From Azohydromonas australica DSM 1124 (GTDB lineage Bacteria > Pseudomonadota > Gammaproteobacteria > Burkholderiales > Burkholderiaceae_C), in contig NZ_KE387214.1 of the NCBI RefSeq assembly GCF_000430725.1, forward strand, positions 1 to 64,000: a DNA stretch of 64,000 nt, read 5' to 3'. Position 1 is the stretch's first letter; the number at the start of each line of letters is the position of its first letter. The notes beneath the pieces are model-generated. The model made no database searches, was not told the DNA's origin, and saw only the letters and a list, made by a program, of their open reading frames with translations. Positions 29,598 through 39,366 of this stretch are shown piece by piece. A program made the position numbers and the translations under genes.

Positions 29598-31541
29598 TCA
29601 AGCCGCCCGCGGTGGCTGGGCACGCCGGCCTGAGAGCGCGTTGAGCCGGAAACCGACCAGCGCGATGGCCAGCACGACGAGCTGTGCCGTCACGGTCTCC
29701 AGCGAAGGAAACAGCCCCAGCAGCTCGATGCGCGGCGAAGGAATGGGGCTCGCGGAGAGCCAGCCGGCCTCCTGGAGGGCCGCCACGCCCTTGCCGCACA
29801 GCACCACGGCCAGCAGGGCCACCAGGACCGAGCTGATCGAGAAGAACTTGCCGATGGGCATGCGCGCACTCGTGCGCATGAGCGCCCAGGCGATGACGGC
29901 CAGGATCGCCACCCCGGCCGCCAGCCCGCCCAGCAGTGCGGCGCCGTTGCCCTCGACGGCCAGCGCCGAGTAGAACAGGACTGTCTCGAACACCTCGCGG
30001 TAGACCGCGATGAAGGCCAGCGCGAACAGTGCCCAGGCCGAGCGGCGCGACATCGCCGACGACAGCTTGTCCTTGAGGTACGCCTGCCAGCGCCCCGCGC
30101 TGCTCTTCTGGTGCATCCACAGCCCCACGGCCAGCAGCACGAGCGCGGCAAACAGCGAGGAAACCCCCTCCGTCACCTCACGGCTGGCGCCACTGATGCC
30201 CACCACGTAGGTGGCCACGCCCCACGTTGCGCCGCCGGCGGCCAGCGCGCTCATCCAGCCCGCGTGCACATGCCGCACTACGTCGTGGCGCTGCGCCTTG
30301 CGCAGGAACGCCAGCATGCCCACGATGATGAGCAGTGCCTCGACGCCTTCGCGCAGCAGGATGGTCAGCGCGCCCAGGAACGTGGTCACGGGGTCGGCTG
30401 CGCCCTTGCCCAGTTCGGACTCCACCTGCGCGAACACGCCGTCGAGCTGCTGAGCCATCGCCGCGGCCTCCTCGGCCCGACCAGAGGCCAACGCCCCGCG
30501 ATAGCTCAGCATCCGCGCCTCGACCTGTGCCGTCAGATCCTTGTTGCGCGCGGACAGCGTCGGCTCCAGCGGCTCGAAGCCATCGAGGTAGGCGGACAGG
30601 CCCAGCCGGGTCGCCTCCGGGAAGTTGCCCGCGCGTGCCGCGGCGACGCTGCGCTGCAGCTGCGCGCGCGCCAGCGCCACGCCCGTGGGCTTGCCCTGGG
30701 CAACGGCCTGCGGCTGCGAGCGCAGGTAGGCCACCACGTCCCGGGCCTCGTCGGCACCAAGGGCCGTGGCGGCTGCGCCTTCCGTGGTCGTCGTGACGGC
30801 GGCGAGGTCGCCGAACTGCGTCCTGGCCGCCGAGCTGTTCTTCCACAGCGCCTGGCCGCGCTCGCGCATGGCCGCGTCGTACGACAGCCCGCCGGCGAAG
30901 AATGCCAGCGCCCAGCGATCGGACTCCGGCAGGCTGGCAAAGCCGGGCATGGACGTGCCGCCCACGCCCTGCGTGACGATCTGGTAGAGCGCAAGCACGC
31001 TGCGCGAGCGCGCACGCTCGCGCTCGGTGAAGGCCACCGGCTTGGGGTCGAGCCGGGCCGCCAGGGGCCCGTCACCGTGGCCACCGGCGCCATGACAGCT
31101 TGCGCACTGCGCCTGGTACAGCGCCGCGCCGCGCTGCAGGTCCGGCAATGCCTTGGGCGCCACCGGCACCGGGTACGCCGCCAGGAGCTGGTCGCCGGCC
31201 TGCCGCGCCAGCGCGGCCACCTCGGTGCTGTGCACCCGCTGCTCCACCGCCTGCTGCACGGCCGCCACCGCCGCCACCAGGCGCTCGCGCGCGGTGTTCG
31301 GGGGCAGCGCTTGCGCTTGCCGCAGCGCGTTGGCGGCGAACTCGCGCATCTCGGCGTACTCCGCCTCGCTCAAGACCTTGCCATCGGCGACGGCACCACC
31401 GTAGTCCACGCCCACGTAGTCCAGCAGTTGCCACACCTGCCTGACGGAGGCTTCGGAAGGGGTGTCGTTGGCTGCAGCGAGGCTGCACCACAGGCACAGC
31501 GCCAGCAAGGTGCCAAGGAGTCGGACAAGGACGTTCTTCAT
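29598..31541 (-). CDS. pbrT: PbrT-type metal permease (cytochrome c plus FTR1)
   Basis: 647 residues. Signal peptide; a helical region; c-type haem motif CASCHGAGGHGDG (about residue 146); a long helical linker; then FTR1 permease domain from about 390 with the two REXXE motifs REGVEALLIIVG and REVFETVLFYSAL. In Cupriavidus pbr, PbrT mediates Pb uptake. Family members in other contexts handle iron or copper. Here it is divergent from pbrR with the shared 19-base-spacer promoter between, as in the pbr operon, so lead is the best guess. Confidence 0.85.
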   Translation of the reverse strand: MKNVLVRLLGTLLALCLWCSLAAANDTPSEASVRQVWQLLDYVGVDYGGAVADGKVLSEAEYAEMREFAANALRQAQALPPNTARERLVAAVAAVQQAVEQRVHSTEVAALARQAGDQLLAAYPVPVAPKALPDLQRGAALYQAQCASCHGAGGHGDGPLAARLDPKPVAFTERERARSRSVLALYQIVTQGVGGTSMPGFASLPESDRWALAFFAGGLSYDAAMRERGQALWKNSSAARTQFGDLAAVTTTTEGAAATALGADEARDVVAYLRSQPQAVAQGKPTGVALARAQLQRSVAAARAGNFPEATRLGLSAYLDGFEPLEPTLSARNKDLTAQVEARMLSYRGALASGRAEEAAAMAQQLDGVFAQVESELGKGAADPVTTFLGALTILLREGVEALLIIVGMLAFLRKAQRHDVVRHVHAGWMSALAAGGATWGVATYVVGISGASREVTEGVSSLFAALVLLAVGLWMHQKSSAGRWQAYLKDKLSSAMSRRSAWALFALAFIAVYREVFETVLFYSALAVEGNGAALLGGLAAGVAILAVIAWALMRTSARMPIGKFFSISSVLVALLAVVLCGKGVAALQEAGWLSASPIPSPRIELLGLFPSLETVTAQLVVLAIALVGFRLNALSGRRAQPPRAA

Positions 31542-31566
31542 GATGGGAATGATTATCGTTCCCTGT

Positions 31567-31597
31567 ATTGGAAACCCTATAGCGGGTGTAGAGTCAA
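31567..31597 (-). promoter_or_regulatory. PbrR-type promoter of pbrT
   Basis: On the minus strand, -35 TTGACT (complement of 31592-31597), a 19-base spacer, and -10 TCCAAT (complement of 31567-31572). The spacer reads ACACCCGCTATAGGGTT, a near-symmetric operator (ACCC/GGGT) typical of PbrR and CadR. It lies between pbrT and pbrR. Confidence 0.85.
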
Positions 31598-31637
31598 GCG
31601 CTGTTCATTCAATGGCCTGCATGGCGGTAGAGGCAAC

Positions 31638-32087
31638 GTGAAGATCGGCGAACTGGCCAGCCAGACGGGGACGGCCGTGGAGACCATCCGTTTCTACGAA
31701 CGCGAGGGGTTGCTGCCCGAGCCTGAACGCACGGCGGGCAACTACCGCGTCTACACGGCGGCGCACGTGGAGCGACTGGCCTTCGTGCGCCACTGCCGCA
31801 ACCTCGACATGACGCTCGACGAGATCCGGGTGCTGCTGCGCTACAAGGACGCGCCCGAGGACAACTGCGGCGAGGTCAATGCGCTGCTGGACCAGCACAT
31901 CGGGCATGTGGCACAGCGCATCCGCGAGTTGCGCTCACTGGAGAAGGCTCTCAAGGACTTGCGCCAGCAGTGCAACCAGGGCCAGCAAGCACGGGACTGC
32001 GGCATTCTCAACGAACTCACGCAGGCAGCCAACCAGGCGCCTTCATCGCGTTCGCATCGGTCGAGCCACGTCAAAGGTTGCCACTGA
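31638..32087 (+). CDS. pbrR: MerR-family Pb/Cd regulator (PbrR)
   Basis: 149 residues from GTG 31638 (AGAGG upstream; homology to cadR starts at this residue). Same domain order as the cadR product at 12931, with C77, C112 and C121 for metal. The two share most of their recognition helix (GTxxxTIRxYEREGLLP), so cross-control of each other's promoters is likely. The long open frame upstream of this start is an accidental antisense frame over pbrT. Confidence 0.88.
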   Translation: MKIGELASQTGTAVETIRFYEREGLLPEPERTAGNYRVYTAAHVERLAFVRHCRNLDMTLDEIRVLLRYKDAPEDNCGEVNALLDQHIGHVAQRIRELRSLEKALKDLRQQCNQGQQARDCGILNELTQAANQAPSSRSHRSSHVKGCH

Positions 32088-32128
32088 AGGCCAGGGCAGA
32101 GCTACCTGGGGCGGCGTCAGGGGGCATG

Positions 32129-32512
32129 TCACTGCTTCGTGCCGCCTTGAAGGTTTCCAACCGGCCGCAGCTCCGTCACCGTCAGTATCCCGCTGATCAC
32201 CGTCAACACGAAGCTCACCGTCTGCCCGGCGGTAACGGTGCCCATATCAACCGAGGCAGCCACCGGAAAGTCCATCGTCATGGCCGGCATGCCCAGGCTC
32301 GGCATGTCGTCGTGGTCCACGGTGATCAGCCGGTCGGGGACATCGAGGTCGAGTAGCTTGCCCCTGCCCTGGAACGTGGCCGGCGCAGCCGTCGATGCTT
32401 TCGCAGTGGCAGCAGTAGCGGCAGCCGGCGCTGGCTCGGCACCCTGAGCCGCCATGACAGCCGCGCACAGTGCCACGGCTGCGAAAGGGATGCTCGTTGA
32501 TCTTGCTCGCAT
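32129..32512 (-). CDS. CusF-like periplasmic copper-binding protein
   Basis: 127 residues with signal peptide (to about AAQGAEP). The mature part shows the CusF fold pattern: GRGKLLDLDVPDRLITVDHDDMPSLGMPAMTMDFPV, with the H, M..M and xPxMTM ligands. It is the last gene of the leftward cus run, overlapping the upstream VTT gene region by its start (3 bases from that stop). Delivers Cu(I)/Ag(I) to the CusCBA pump. Confidence 0.78.
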   Translation of the reverse strand: MRARSTSIPFAAVALCAAVMAAQGAEPAPAAATAATAKASTAAPATFQGRGKLLDLDVPDRLITVDHDDMPSLGMPAMTMDFPVAASVDMGTVTAGQTVSFVLTVISGILTVTELRPVGNLQGGTKQ

Positions 32513-32514
32513 GC

Positions 32515-33138
32515 TCACCTTTTTGAAGCAGGCTGCTCGTTGCCCTGCGAAGTCTCCGGCGCCTCGCGCTGCGACGTCGCGTGGCTGAGAGCCGCGCCCA
32601 GGGCGTCGAGCTGGCGCTGCCGGGTGCGCAGCCTCGTTGCCGGAAACGCCGCTGCGAGCCAAGCATAGACGACGTACTTCAGCAGCTTGCCGGCCCACAG
32701 CGCCAGGATGACCTGGGCCACGGGCAGCCGCGAGATGGCCGCGAACATGAGCGCCGGCGTCAGGGGCAGCGGCAATGCCGAGATCAGCAGCAGCGCCGGG
32801 GTACCGTAGGCGCCAAGCCACCGGGTTGCATCCAGCCAGGCCGCCGAGCGCACGACCTCGGGATAGCTGTCGAAGAAGCGCGCCCAGCCCAAATGGTGAA
32901 ACACCAGGTACAGCAGCGCTGACCCCGCGGCGGAGCCCAGGCTGCCGCCCAGCGCCAGCGCGAACCAGCGCCGGGGGGCGAGCAGCACGGCGGCCACGAG
33001 GATCGAGGCGAAGGGCACGCTCATCGACAAGGTGGCCGCCAGCGCCATGCCGGCGACCACCACCGGGAAGCCCCGGTGCTGCGCGTGCCGCGTCAGGCTG
33101 CGCAGCAGCCCGGTCTCCAGCGTGGGACGCAACACCAC
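32515..33138 (-). CDS. VTT-domain (DedA/YqaA-like) membrane protein
   Basis: 207 residues, about five hydrophobic segments. SVPFASILVAAVLLAPRRWFALALGGSLGSAAGSALLY and a GTPALLLISALPLPLTPALMFAA motif fit the VTT (SNARE-associated Golgi) family, whose bacterial members act as lipid scramblases or membrane-homeostasis factors. It sits between cusA (10-base gap) and a cusF-like gene, an uncommon place. A metal role is only inferred from the operon. Confidence 0.7.
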   Translation of the reverse strand: MVLRPTLETGLLRSLTRHAQHRGFPVVVAGMALAATLSMSVPFASILVAAVLLAPRRWFALALGGSLGSAAGSALLYLVFHHLGWARFFDSYPEVVRSAAWLDATRWLGAYGTPALLLISALPLPLTPALMFAAISRLPVAQVILALWAGKLLKYVVYAWLAAAFPATRLRTRQRQLDALGAALSHATSQREAPETSQGNEQPASKR

Positions 33139-33148
33139 GGCGTGCGCG

Positions 33149-36100
33149 TCACGGGTGCCGGGGCTGTGCCGCGCTGCGTGCCTTCCTGGCGCGCATGAGC
33201 ACGTAGGCCGCCGGCACCACGAACAGCGACAGCAGCGGCGCCGTGACCATGCCGCCGAGCATGGGCGCGGCGATGCGGCTCATGACCTCGGAGCCCGTGC
33301 CCGTGGCCCAGACGATGGGCACCAGGCCCGCCAGGATCACGGCCACCGTCATGGCCTTGGGCCGCACCCGCAGCACCGCCCCCTCTCGGATGGCGTCGAG
33401 CACCACGTCGCGGCTGGGCGCCAGGCCCTGGTCGGCCCGATCCTGCAGCGCGTGCTTGAGGTACAGCAGCATCACCACGCCGAACTCGGCCGCCACGCCC
33501 GCGAGCGCGATGAAGCCCACGCCCGCAGCAATGGACATGTTGTAGCCCAGCACCCACAGAAACCAGATGCCGCCCGTGAGCGCAAAGGGCAGCGTGGCCA
33601 TGATGAGCAGCGCCTCGTCGAAGCGCTTGAAGGTCAGGTACAGCAGCACGAAGATGATCAGAAGGGTCGCCGGCACCACGACCTTGAGCCGGGCGTTGGC
33701 GCGCTCCAGGTACTCGAACTGGCCCGAGTACGCCAGGCTCATCCCCGGCTCCAGCTTCACGTCCTTGGTGACCGCGGCGCGCAGGTCGTTGGCCACCGCT
33801 GCGAGGTCGCGCCCGCGCACGTCCACGTAGACCCAGCCCGAGGGCCGTGCGTTCTCGCTCTTGAGCAGCGGCGGGCCGTCCGTGACCTGGATCTTGGCCA
33901 CCGTGCCGAGCGTGATCTGCTGACCCATGGGCGTGAGGATGGGCAGGCTGGAGAGTCGCTCGGGCGAGTCGCGCCACTCGCGCGGGTAGCGCAGGTTGAT
34001 CGGAAAGCGCGCCAGCCCTTCGACAGTCTCCGCCACGTTCTCGCCGCCGATGGCGCCTGCCACCACCGCCTGCACGTCGGCGATGCTCAGGTTCAGCCGC
34101 GCTGCGGCGGCGCGGTCGATCTGCACGTCGATGTAGCGCCCGCCGGTGAGCCGCTCGGCCAGGGCCGAGGACACGCCGGGGACGCCCTTGGCGATGCGCT
34201 CGACGTCCAGCGCCACGCGGTCGATGGTGGCGAGGCTGCCGCCCGTGACCTTCACGCCGATGGGGCTCTTGATACCGGTGGCCAGCATGTCCAGGCGGTT
34301 GCGGATGGGCGGCACCCAGATGTTGGCCAGGCCCGGGATCTGCACCGTGCGATCCAGCTCCTCCACCAGCTTCTCGGGCGTCATGCCCGCGCGCCACTGC
34401 TCGCGGGGCTTGAGTTTCACCGTGGTCTCGAACATCTCCAGTTGCGCCGGGTCGGTGGCGGTCTCGGCGCGGCCGGCCTTGCCGAAGACCATCTCCACCT
34501 CGGGCACGGTGCGGATCATGCGATTGGTGATCTGCAGCAGCTCCGAGGCCTTCTGGGCCGAGAGGCCCGGCAGGGCCGAGGGCATGTAGAGCAGGTCGCC
34601 CTCGTCGATGCGCGGCAGGAACTCGCCACCCAGGCGCGACAGCGGCCACAGCGTGCTGGCAAAGACCAGCACCGCCAGGGCGAGCGTCGTGCGCGGCCGA
34701 TGCAGCACCCACTCCAGCACCGGGCGATACACCGCGATGAGCACGCGCGTGATCGGGTTCTTCTGCTCATCAGGAATGCGCCCGCGAATCCACAGTCCCA
34801 TGAGCACCGGGATCAGCGTCACCGACAGGCCCGCGGCCGCGGCCATGGCGTAGGTCTTGGTGTAGGCCAGCGGCCCGAAGAGCCGCCCCTCCTGGGCTTC
34901 GAGCGTGAAGACCGGGATGAAGCTCAGCGTGATGATGAGCAGCGAGAAGAAGAGCGCGGGGCCTACCTCCTCCGCTGCGCTGGTGATGACGCTCCAGCGC
35001 TCGTCGCCCTTGAGCTCCTGGCCCGGGTGAGCGTGCTGCCAGGCTTCGAGCTTCTTGTGCGCGTTCTCGATCATCACCACGGCCGCGTCCACCATGGCGC
35101 CGATGGCGATGGCGATGCCGCCGAGCGACATGATGTTGGCGTTGATCCCTTGCCAGCGCATCACGAGGAAGGCAGCCATCACGCCCAGCGGCAGCGCGAT
35201 GATGGCCACCAGCGCCGAGCGCAGGTGCCACAGGAACACCGCGCACACCAGCGCCACGACGATGAACTCCTCGACAAGCTTGTCCTTGAGGTTGTCGATA
35301 GCCCGCTCGATGAGCGCGCCGCGGTCGTAGGTCGTGACGACCTCGACGCCCTGGGGCAGGCTCTTTTGCAGCTCTGCGAGCCTGGCCTTGACGGCGTGGA
35401 TGGTCTCCTGCGCGTTCTTGCCCGAGCGCAGGATGACGATGCCGCCCGTGACCTCGCCCTGGCCGTCGAGCTCGGCGATGCCGCGGCGCATCTCGGGGCC
35501 GATCTGCAGCGTGGCCACGTCGCCGAGCTTGACCGGCACGCCCGCCCGCGCGGCCAGCGGGATGTTGCGGAAGTCGTCGAGCGACGTCAGGTAGCCGCTG
35601 GCGCGCACCATGTACTCGGCCTCGGCCAGCTCCAGCACCGAGCCGCCGTTTTCCTGATTGCCCGCCATCAGCGCCTCGCGCACCTGGGCCTGCGTGATGC
35701 CGTAGGCCGCGAGCTTCACGGGGTCGAGCACCACCTGGTACTGCTTGACCATGCCGCCTACGGTGGCGACCTCGGCCACGCCCGGCAGGCTCTTGAGCTC
35801 GTACTTCAGGAACCAGTCCTGCAGCGCGCGCAACTGCGACAGGTCATTGCGCCCGCTGCGGTCAACGAGCGCGTACTGGAACACCCAGCCCACGCCCGTG
35901 GCATCCGGGCCCAGCGCGGTCTTGGCACCGGCGGGCAGCCGGCCCTGCACCTGGTTGAGGTACTCCAGCACCCGCGAGCGCGCCCAGTACAGGTCCGTGC
36001 CGTCCTCGAACAGCACGTAGACGAAGCTGTCGCCAAAGAAGGAGTAGCCGCGCACGGTGCGCGCCCCGGGCACCGACAGCATCGTGGTGGCCAGCGGGTA

Positions 36101-36298
36101 GGTCACCTGGTTCTCCACGATCTGCGGCGCCTGGCCCGGCAGCGTGGTGCGGATGATGACCTGGACGTCCGAGAGGTCCGGCAGCGCGTCAACCGGCGTC
36201 GTGCGCAGGCCCCAGATGCCGGCGGCGGCAAGGAACAGGGTGGCCAGCAGCACCAGGAAGCGGTTGCCGACCGACCAGCGGATGAGGCTGGCGATCAT
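33149..36298 (-). CDS. cusA: Cu/Ag RND efflux pump CusA
   Basis: 1049 residues. N-terminal PVDALPDLSDVQVIIRTTLPGQAP, TM4 SLGGIAIAIGAMVDAAVVMIENAHKKLE, and the periplasmic region with METs around VEMVFGKAGRAETATDP, all typical of CusA/SilA. It exports Cu(I) and Ag(I) from periplasm and cytoplasm with protons. The start overlaps the cusB stop by four bases, so cusC-cusB-cusA is one translation-coupled unit. Confidence 0.92.
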   Translation of the reverse strand: MIASLIRWSVGNRFLVLLATLFLAAAGIWGLRTTPVDALPDLSDVQVIIRTTLPGQAPQIVENQVTYPLATTMLSVPGARTVRGYSFFGDSFVYVLFEDGTDLYWARSRVLEYLNQVQGRLPAGAKTALGPDATGVGWVFQYALVDRSGRNDLSQLRALQDWFLKYELKSLPGVAEVATVGGMVKQYQVVLDPVKLAAYGITQAQVREALMAGNQENGGSVLELAEAEYMVRASGYLTSLDDFRNIPLAARAGVPVKLGDVATLQIGPEMRRGIAELDGQGEVTGGIVILRSGKNAQETIHAVKARLAELQKSLPQGVEVVTTYDRGALIERAIDNLKDKLVEEFIVVALVCAVFLWHLRSALVAIIALPLGVMAAFLVMRWQGINANIMSLGGIAIAIGAMVDAAVVMIENAHKKLEAWQHAHPGQELKGDERWSVITSAAEEVGPALFFSLLIITLSFIPVFTLEAQEGRLFGPLAYTKTYAMAAAAGLSVTLIPVLMGLWIRGRIPDEQKNPITRVLIAVYRPVLEWVLHRPRTTLALAVLVFASTLWPLSRLGGEFLPRIDEGDLLYMPSALPGLSAQKASELLQITNRMIRTVPEVEMVFGKAGRAETATDPAQLEMFETTVKLKPREQWRAGMTPEKLVEELDRTVQIPGLANIWVPPIRNRLDMLATGIKSPIGVKVTGGSLATIDRVALDVERIAKGVPGVSSALAERLTGGRYIDVQIDRAAAARLNLSIADVQAVVAGAIGGENVAETVEGLARFPINLRYPREWRDSPERLSSLPILTPMGQQITLGTVAKIQVTDGPPLLKSENARPSGWVYVDVRGRDLAAVANDLRAAVTKDVKLEPGMSLAYSGQFEYLERANARLKVVVPATLLIIFVLLYLTFKRFDEALLIMATLPFALTGGIWFLWVLGYNMSIAAGVGFIALAGVAAEFGVVMLLYLKHALQDRADQGLAPSRDVVLDAIREGAVLRVRPKAMTVAVILAGLVPIVWATGTGSEVMSRIAAPMLGGMVTAPLLSLFVVPAAYVLMRARKARSAAQPRHP

Positions 36299-37974
36299 TG
36301 TCCGCTCCCCGTGCCGTGACCGGCGTGGGCATCGTGGCCGGCATGCGCATCCTGCGGTGGCACGGGTGCTGGCACGGGAGCCGCGGCTGGCCTGGCCGGC
36401 GCCGCGCCGTCGCGCGTGATCGCCGTGACGACCGCCTCGTCACCCTGCATGCGGAAGCTGAAACGCACCGGGTCCTCGCCCTTGAGCCCCTTGGCCATTC
36501 CGGGCCGCTCCAGCTTGAAGGGCATGGTCATGGGCGGCCACTTCAGCGCCGCCACCGCCTGGTGGTCCAGCGTGATGGTGTCGCCCTCGACCTCGACCAC
36601 CTTGCCGCGGGTCTCGTAGGTGGCCGGGACAGCCGCGGGCTGGACAGCCTTGGTCGTCGCCGCAACCGCGGGGGCGGCCCCGTGGGCGCTTTCATGGCCG
36701 GGCGCGGCTGCAAGGGCAGCGGGCGCCGGCGCCGTGCCGGCTGTGGCCTGCGCCACGATGCCGCGCAGGCTGGCCTCGGAGTCGATGAGGAACTGGCCGG
36801 AGGCCACCACCTGCTGCCCGGGCTCGATGCCGCGGCGCACGGCGATGCGCTCGCCCACCTCGGGGCCCAGCTCCACTTCGACCGGGCGGTAGCTGCCCGG
36901 CGCGTCCACCACGTACACCAGCGCGCGGCGCCCGGTGCGGATCACGGCTTCTGCCGGCACCGTCACCGCCTCGCCCTGGGCACCGCCTTGCAGCTGCACC
37001 TGGGCGAACATGCCCGCACGCAGCCGCTGGCCCGGGTTGGGCAGCTCGATGCGCACGCGCAGCGTGCGGGTCTCGGCACTGGCCTCAGGCAGGATGGCCA
37101 GCACCTTGCCGCGCAGCGCCTCGCCCGGCGCAGCCGCCAGGCGCACGCTGGCCGGCTGGCCGATGGCAACACTGGAGGCCTGCACCTCCGGCAGCGCGGC
37201 CTCGACCCAGACCGTGCCCAGGCCGTTGATGCGCGCCAGCGTCATGCCCGGCGCCACCGTCATGCCCTGACGCACCATCAGCTCGGCGATCAGGCCGCCG
37301 CCGGGCGTGGTGATGGTGGTCGTCGCCACGGGCCGGTTCTCGCGTTCGACGCGCTCGACAAGGCCCGCAGGCATGCCCAGCAGCACCAGGCGCTGGCGTG
37401 CCGCAGCCGTGAGCGACGCGTCGCCGGTGGCGCGTACGGCCAGGTATTCCTGCTGCGCGGCCAGCCATTCCGGGTGCAGCACGTCGGCCAGCGGCGCGCC
37501 AGTGCCGATCACGTCGCCCGGGGCGCGGGCATAGACGCGCTCGACGAAGCCGTTGGCACGCGCCTGCACGATGCTCACGTCGCGCTCGTTGAGCTGCACC
37601 GTGCCGACGGCGTCCACCGCCGTGGCAAGCGTTCGCTTCTCGGCCGTGGCCACGCGCAGGCCCAGCGCCTGCATGGCCTGCGGCGACACCGCCACGCCAC
37701 CGGCTGCCGCACCGCCGGCCTCGTCGGCGTACTTGGGCTGCAGCGGCATGTCCATGTAGGGCGACTTGCCCGGCTTGTCGAACTTCATGTCCGGCTTCAT
37801 CGGGTCGTACCAGTACAGGATCTGGCGCTCGGTGGAAGCGGCCGGCGCCGTGGCGCCGGCGTGATCGGTGCCGATGTGCGAGGGCGTGCGCCAGGTGGCC
37901 AGCCCCCAGCCGGCGGCCATGCCGGCGGCGAGCAGCACGACGGCCAGGGCAATCTTCTTGGGTTGGGTGTTCAT
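36295..37974 (-). CDS. cusB: Periplasmic adaptor CusB fused to a CusF-like domain
   Basis: 559 residues from ATG 37974 (GTG 37981-37983 is an alternative). N-terminal anchor, then the heavy-metal-binding YWYDPMKPDMKFDKPGKSPYMDM-type segment (about 55-75), the adaptor core (lipoyl, hairpin, barrel) to about 420, a linker rich in Ala and Pro, and a C-terminal domain about 455-520 (ETRGKVVEVEGDTITLDH, then WPPMTMPF) which is a CusF fold. A His tail (HAGHDAHAGHG) ends the protein. So metal chaperone and adaptor are on one chain, in addition to separate cusF-like genes. Confidence 0.9.
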   Translation of the reverse strand: MNTQPKKIALAVVLLAAGMAAGWGLATWRTPSHIGTDHAGATAPAASTERQILYWYDPMKPDMKFDKPGKSPYMDMPLQPKYADEAGGAAAGGVAVSPQAMQALGLRVATAEKRTLATAVDAVGTVQLNERDVSIVQARANGFVERVYARAPGDVIGTGAPLADVLHPEWLAAQQEYLAVRATGDASLTAAARQRLVLLGMPAGLVERVERENRPVATTTITTPGGGLIAELMVRQGMTVAPGMTLARINGLGTVWVEAALPEVQASSVAIGQPASVRLAAAPGEALRGKVLAILPEASAETRTLRVRIELPNPGQRLRAGMFAQVQLQGGAQGEAVTVPAEAVIRTGRRALVYVVDAPGSYRPVEVELGPEVGERIAVRRGIEPGQQVVASGQFLIDSEASLRGIVAQATAGTAPAPAALAAAPGHESAHGAAPAVAATTKAVQPAAVPATYETRGKVVEVEGDTITLDHQAVAALKWPPMTMPFKLERPGMAKGLKGEDPVRFSFRMQGDEAVVTAITRDGAAPARPAAAPVPAPVPPQDAHAGHDAHAGHGTGSGQ

Positions 37975-37979
37975 GGTGC

Positions 37980-39272
37980 TCACTCGGCAGTCAGGGTGTT
38001 CAGGCGCACGCGCAGGTCCACGCGCTCGGCGTCCAGGCTCAGCGTGCGCAGCCGCTGCTCCAGCGCCGCAGCGCGCGCGGCGAGCACCGCGCCCAGGTCG
38101 CTGCGGCCGGCCTGGTAGGCGGTGGTGACAAGCGACACGCGTTCGGCGGCCAGGCGCTGGCCGTCCGTGCGCAGCCGCTGTGCCTGCGCATCCAGCGCCT
38201 GCAGCTCGGCCAGCTGCATCTCGACCTCTTCCCCGTGGCGCCGGGCCGTGTCCTCGCGCTCGGCTTCCACGCGCTCGAGCTCACGGCGCTTGCTCGCAAC
38301 CTGCGGCTCCTGGCGCTGCCCCTGGCGCAGCGGCAGGTCGAAACTCAGCTGGAAGGACACCATGTCGTCATAGCGGGGACGCCGGGCATAGGCCACTTCC
38401 CAGGACCAGTCGCCGCGCTTTTCCGACTCGGCTTCGCCGATCTCGGCCCGGGCCATGGCGGCCATCGCCTCGAAGGGCTGCAGCTCGACGTGGCGGTGCA
38501 GTGCCTCCCGCACGGCCTCGGCGCGCACGGTCAGCGCCGGTGGCTCACCGGCCAGCGGCTCGTCGGCGCGCGGGCCCACCAGGCGGCGCAGCGTGGCGCG
38601 AGCCTTGGCCACGTCGCGCTGGAACTCGTCCTGCCGGTCGTCCAGCGCGAGCGTTTCCTGCCGCGCCATGGTGAGATCCGTGGGCTGTGCGCCGCCCGCG
38701 GCGATGCGCGCGGGCAGGGTCTGCAGCAGCAGCCGGTTCTCGCGCCGGAAGTCCTCCAGCAGGCCCAGCCGCTGTTCGGCGTAGTGCACGGCGAGCCAGG
38801 CGCGCATCGCCTCGCGCCGGGCCTGCAGCTCCGCCACGGCGGCCAGGCTGCGTTCGCGCTCGGTGCGGGCCTGTGCCAGCTGGGTGCGGGCCTCGCGCTT
38901 GGCGCGGTTGGGCATCTCCTGCATGACGCCCACGCGCTGCATCGTCATGAAGTCGCGCGTGAGCTTCCAGCGGTCCATGCCCGTGACGGGCAGGTTCTCC
39001 ACGCCCACCGACAGGCGCGGGTCCGGCAGCGCCGCGGCGGCGGGCTCCGCGGCCTGCGCGCCAGCGGTTGCCGCCTGCTGTGCGCGCAGCGCCGGCGAGA
39101 CTTGGCGCGCCAGGTCCACTGCTTCAGTGAAGCTCAGGGCGGCAAAGGCGATGGGAGCGTGGAGGGCGACAAGCGCCAGGGTGCAAGCGGCGGCCAGACG
39201 GCGCAGCCGAGGCTGCCGTGGCGCGGCAGCGGCGGGTTGCGCGAGGCGCGCACCCGGGAAGAAGACAGACAT
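37980..39272 (-). CDS. cusC: Outer-membrane channel of the Cus system (CusC-like)
   Basis: 430 residues with a long signal region (to about IAFAAL), followed by SFTEAVDLARQVSPALRAQQAATAGAQ, the first repeat of outer-membrane factors; the middle carries RDFMTMQRVGVMQEMPN, often seen in copper-linked channels, and the second repeat follows. It precedes cusB by 5 bases and starts the leftward run. Confidence 0.88.
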   Translation of the reverse strand: MSVFFPGARLAQPAAAAPRQPRLRRLAAACTLALVALHAPIAFAALSFTEAVDLARQVSPALRAQQAATAGAQAAEPAAAALPDPRLSVGVENLPVTGMDRWKLTRDFMTMQRVGVMQEMPNRAKREARTQLAQARTERERSLAAVAELQARREAMRAWLAVHYAEQRLGLLEDFRRENRLLLQTLPARIAAGGAQPTDLTMARQETLALDDRQDEFQRDVAKARATLRRLVGPRADEPLAGEPPALTVRAEAVREALHRHVELQPFEAMAAMARAEIGEAESEKRGDWSWEVAYARRPRYDDMVSFQLSFDLPLRQGQRQEPQVASKRRELERVEAEREDTARRHGEEVEMQLAELQALDAQAQRLRTDGQRLAAERVSLVTTAYQAGRSDLGAVLAARAAALEQRLRTLSLDAERVDLRVRLNTLTAE

Positions 39273-39366
39273 GGCGGACCTTCGGAAATCCAGTGACCAA
39301 GGACAAAAGACGGGAGCCCAGCGCGCACGCCGATGGCGGCGTGCCGTCTGGAAGCAACCCGTCAGG

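Noticed and set aside
33032..36319. Plus-strand open frame of about 1,100 codons opposite cusA
   Set aside because: Antisense of CusA, with no recognisable domain.
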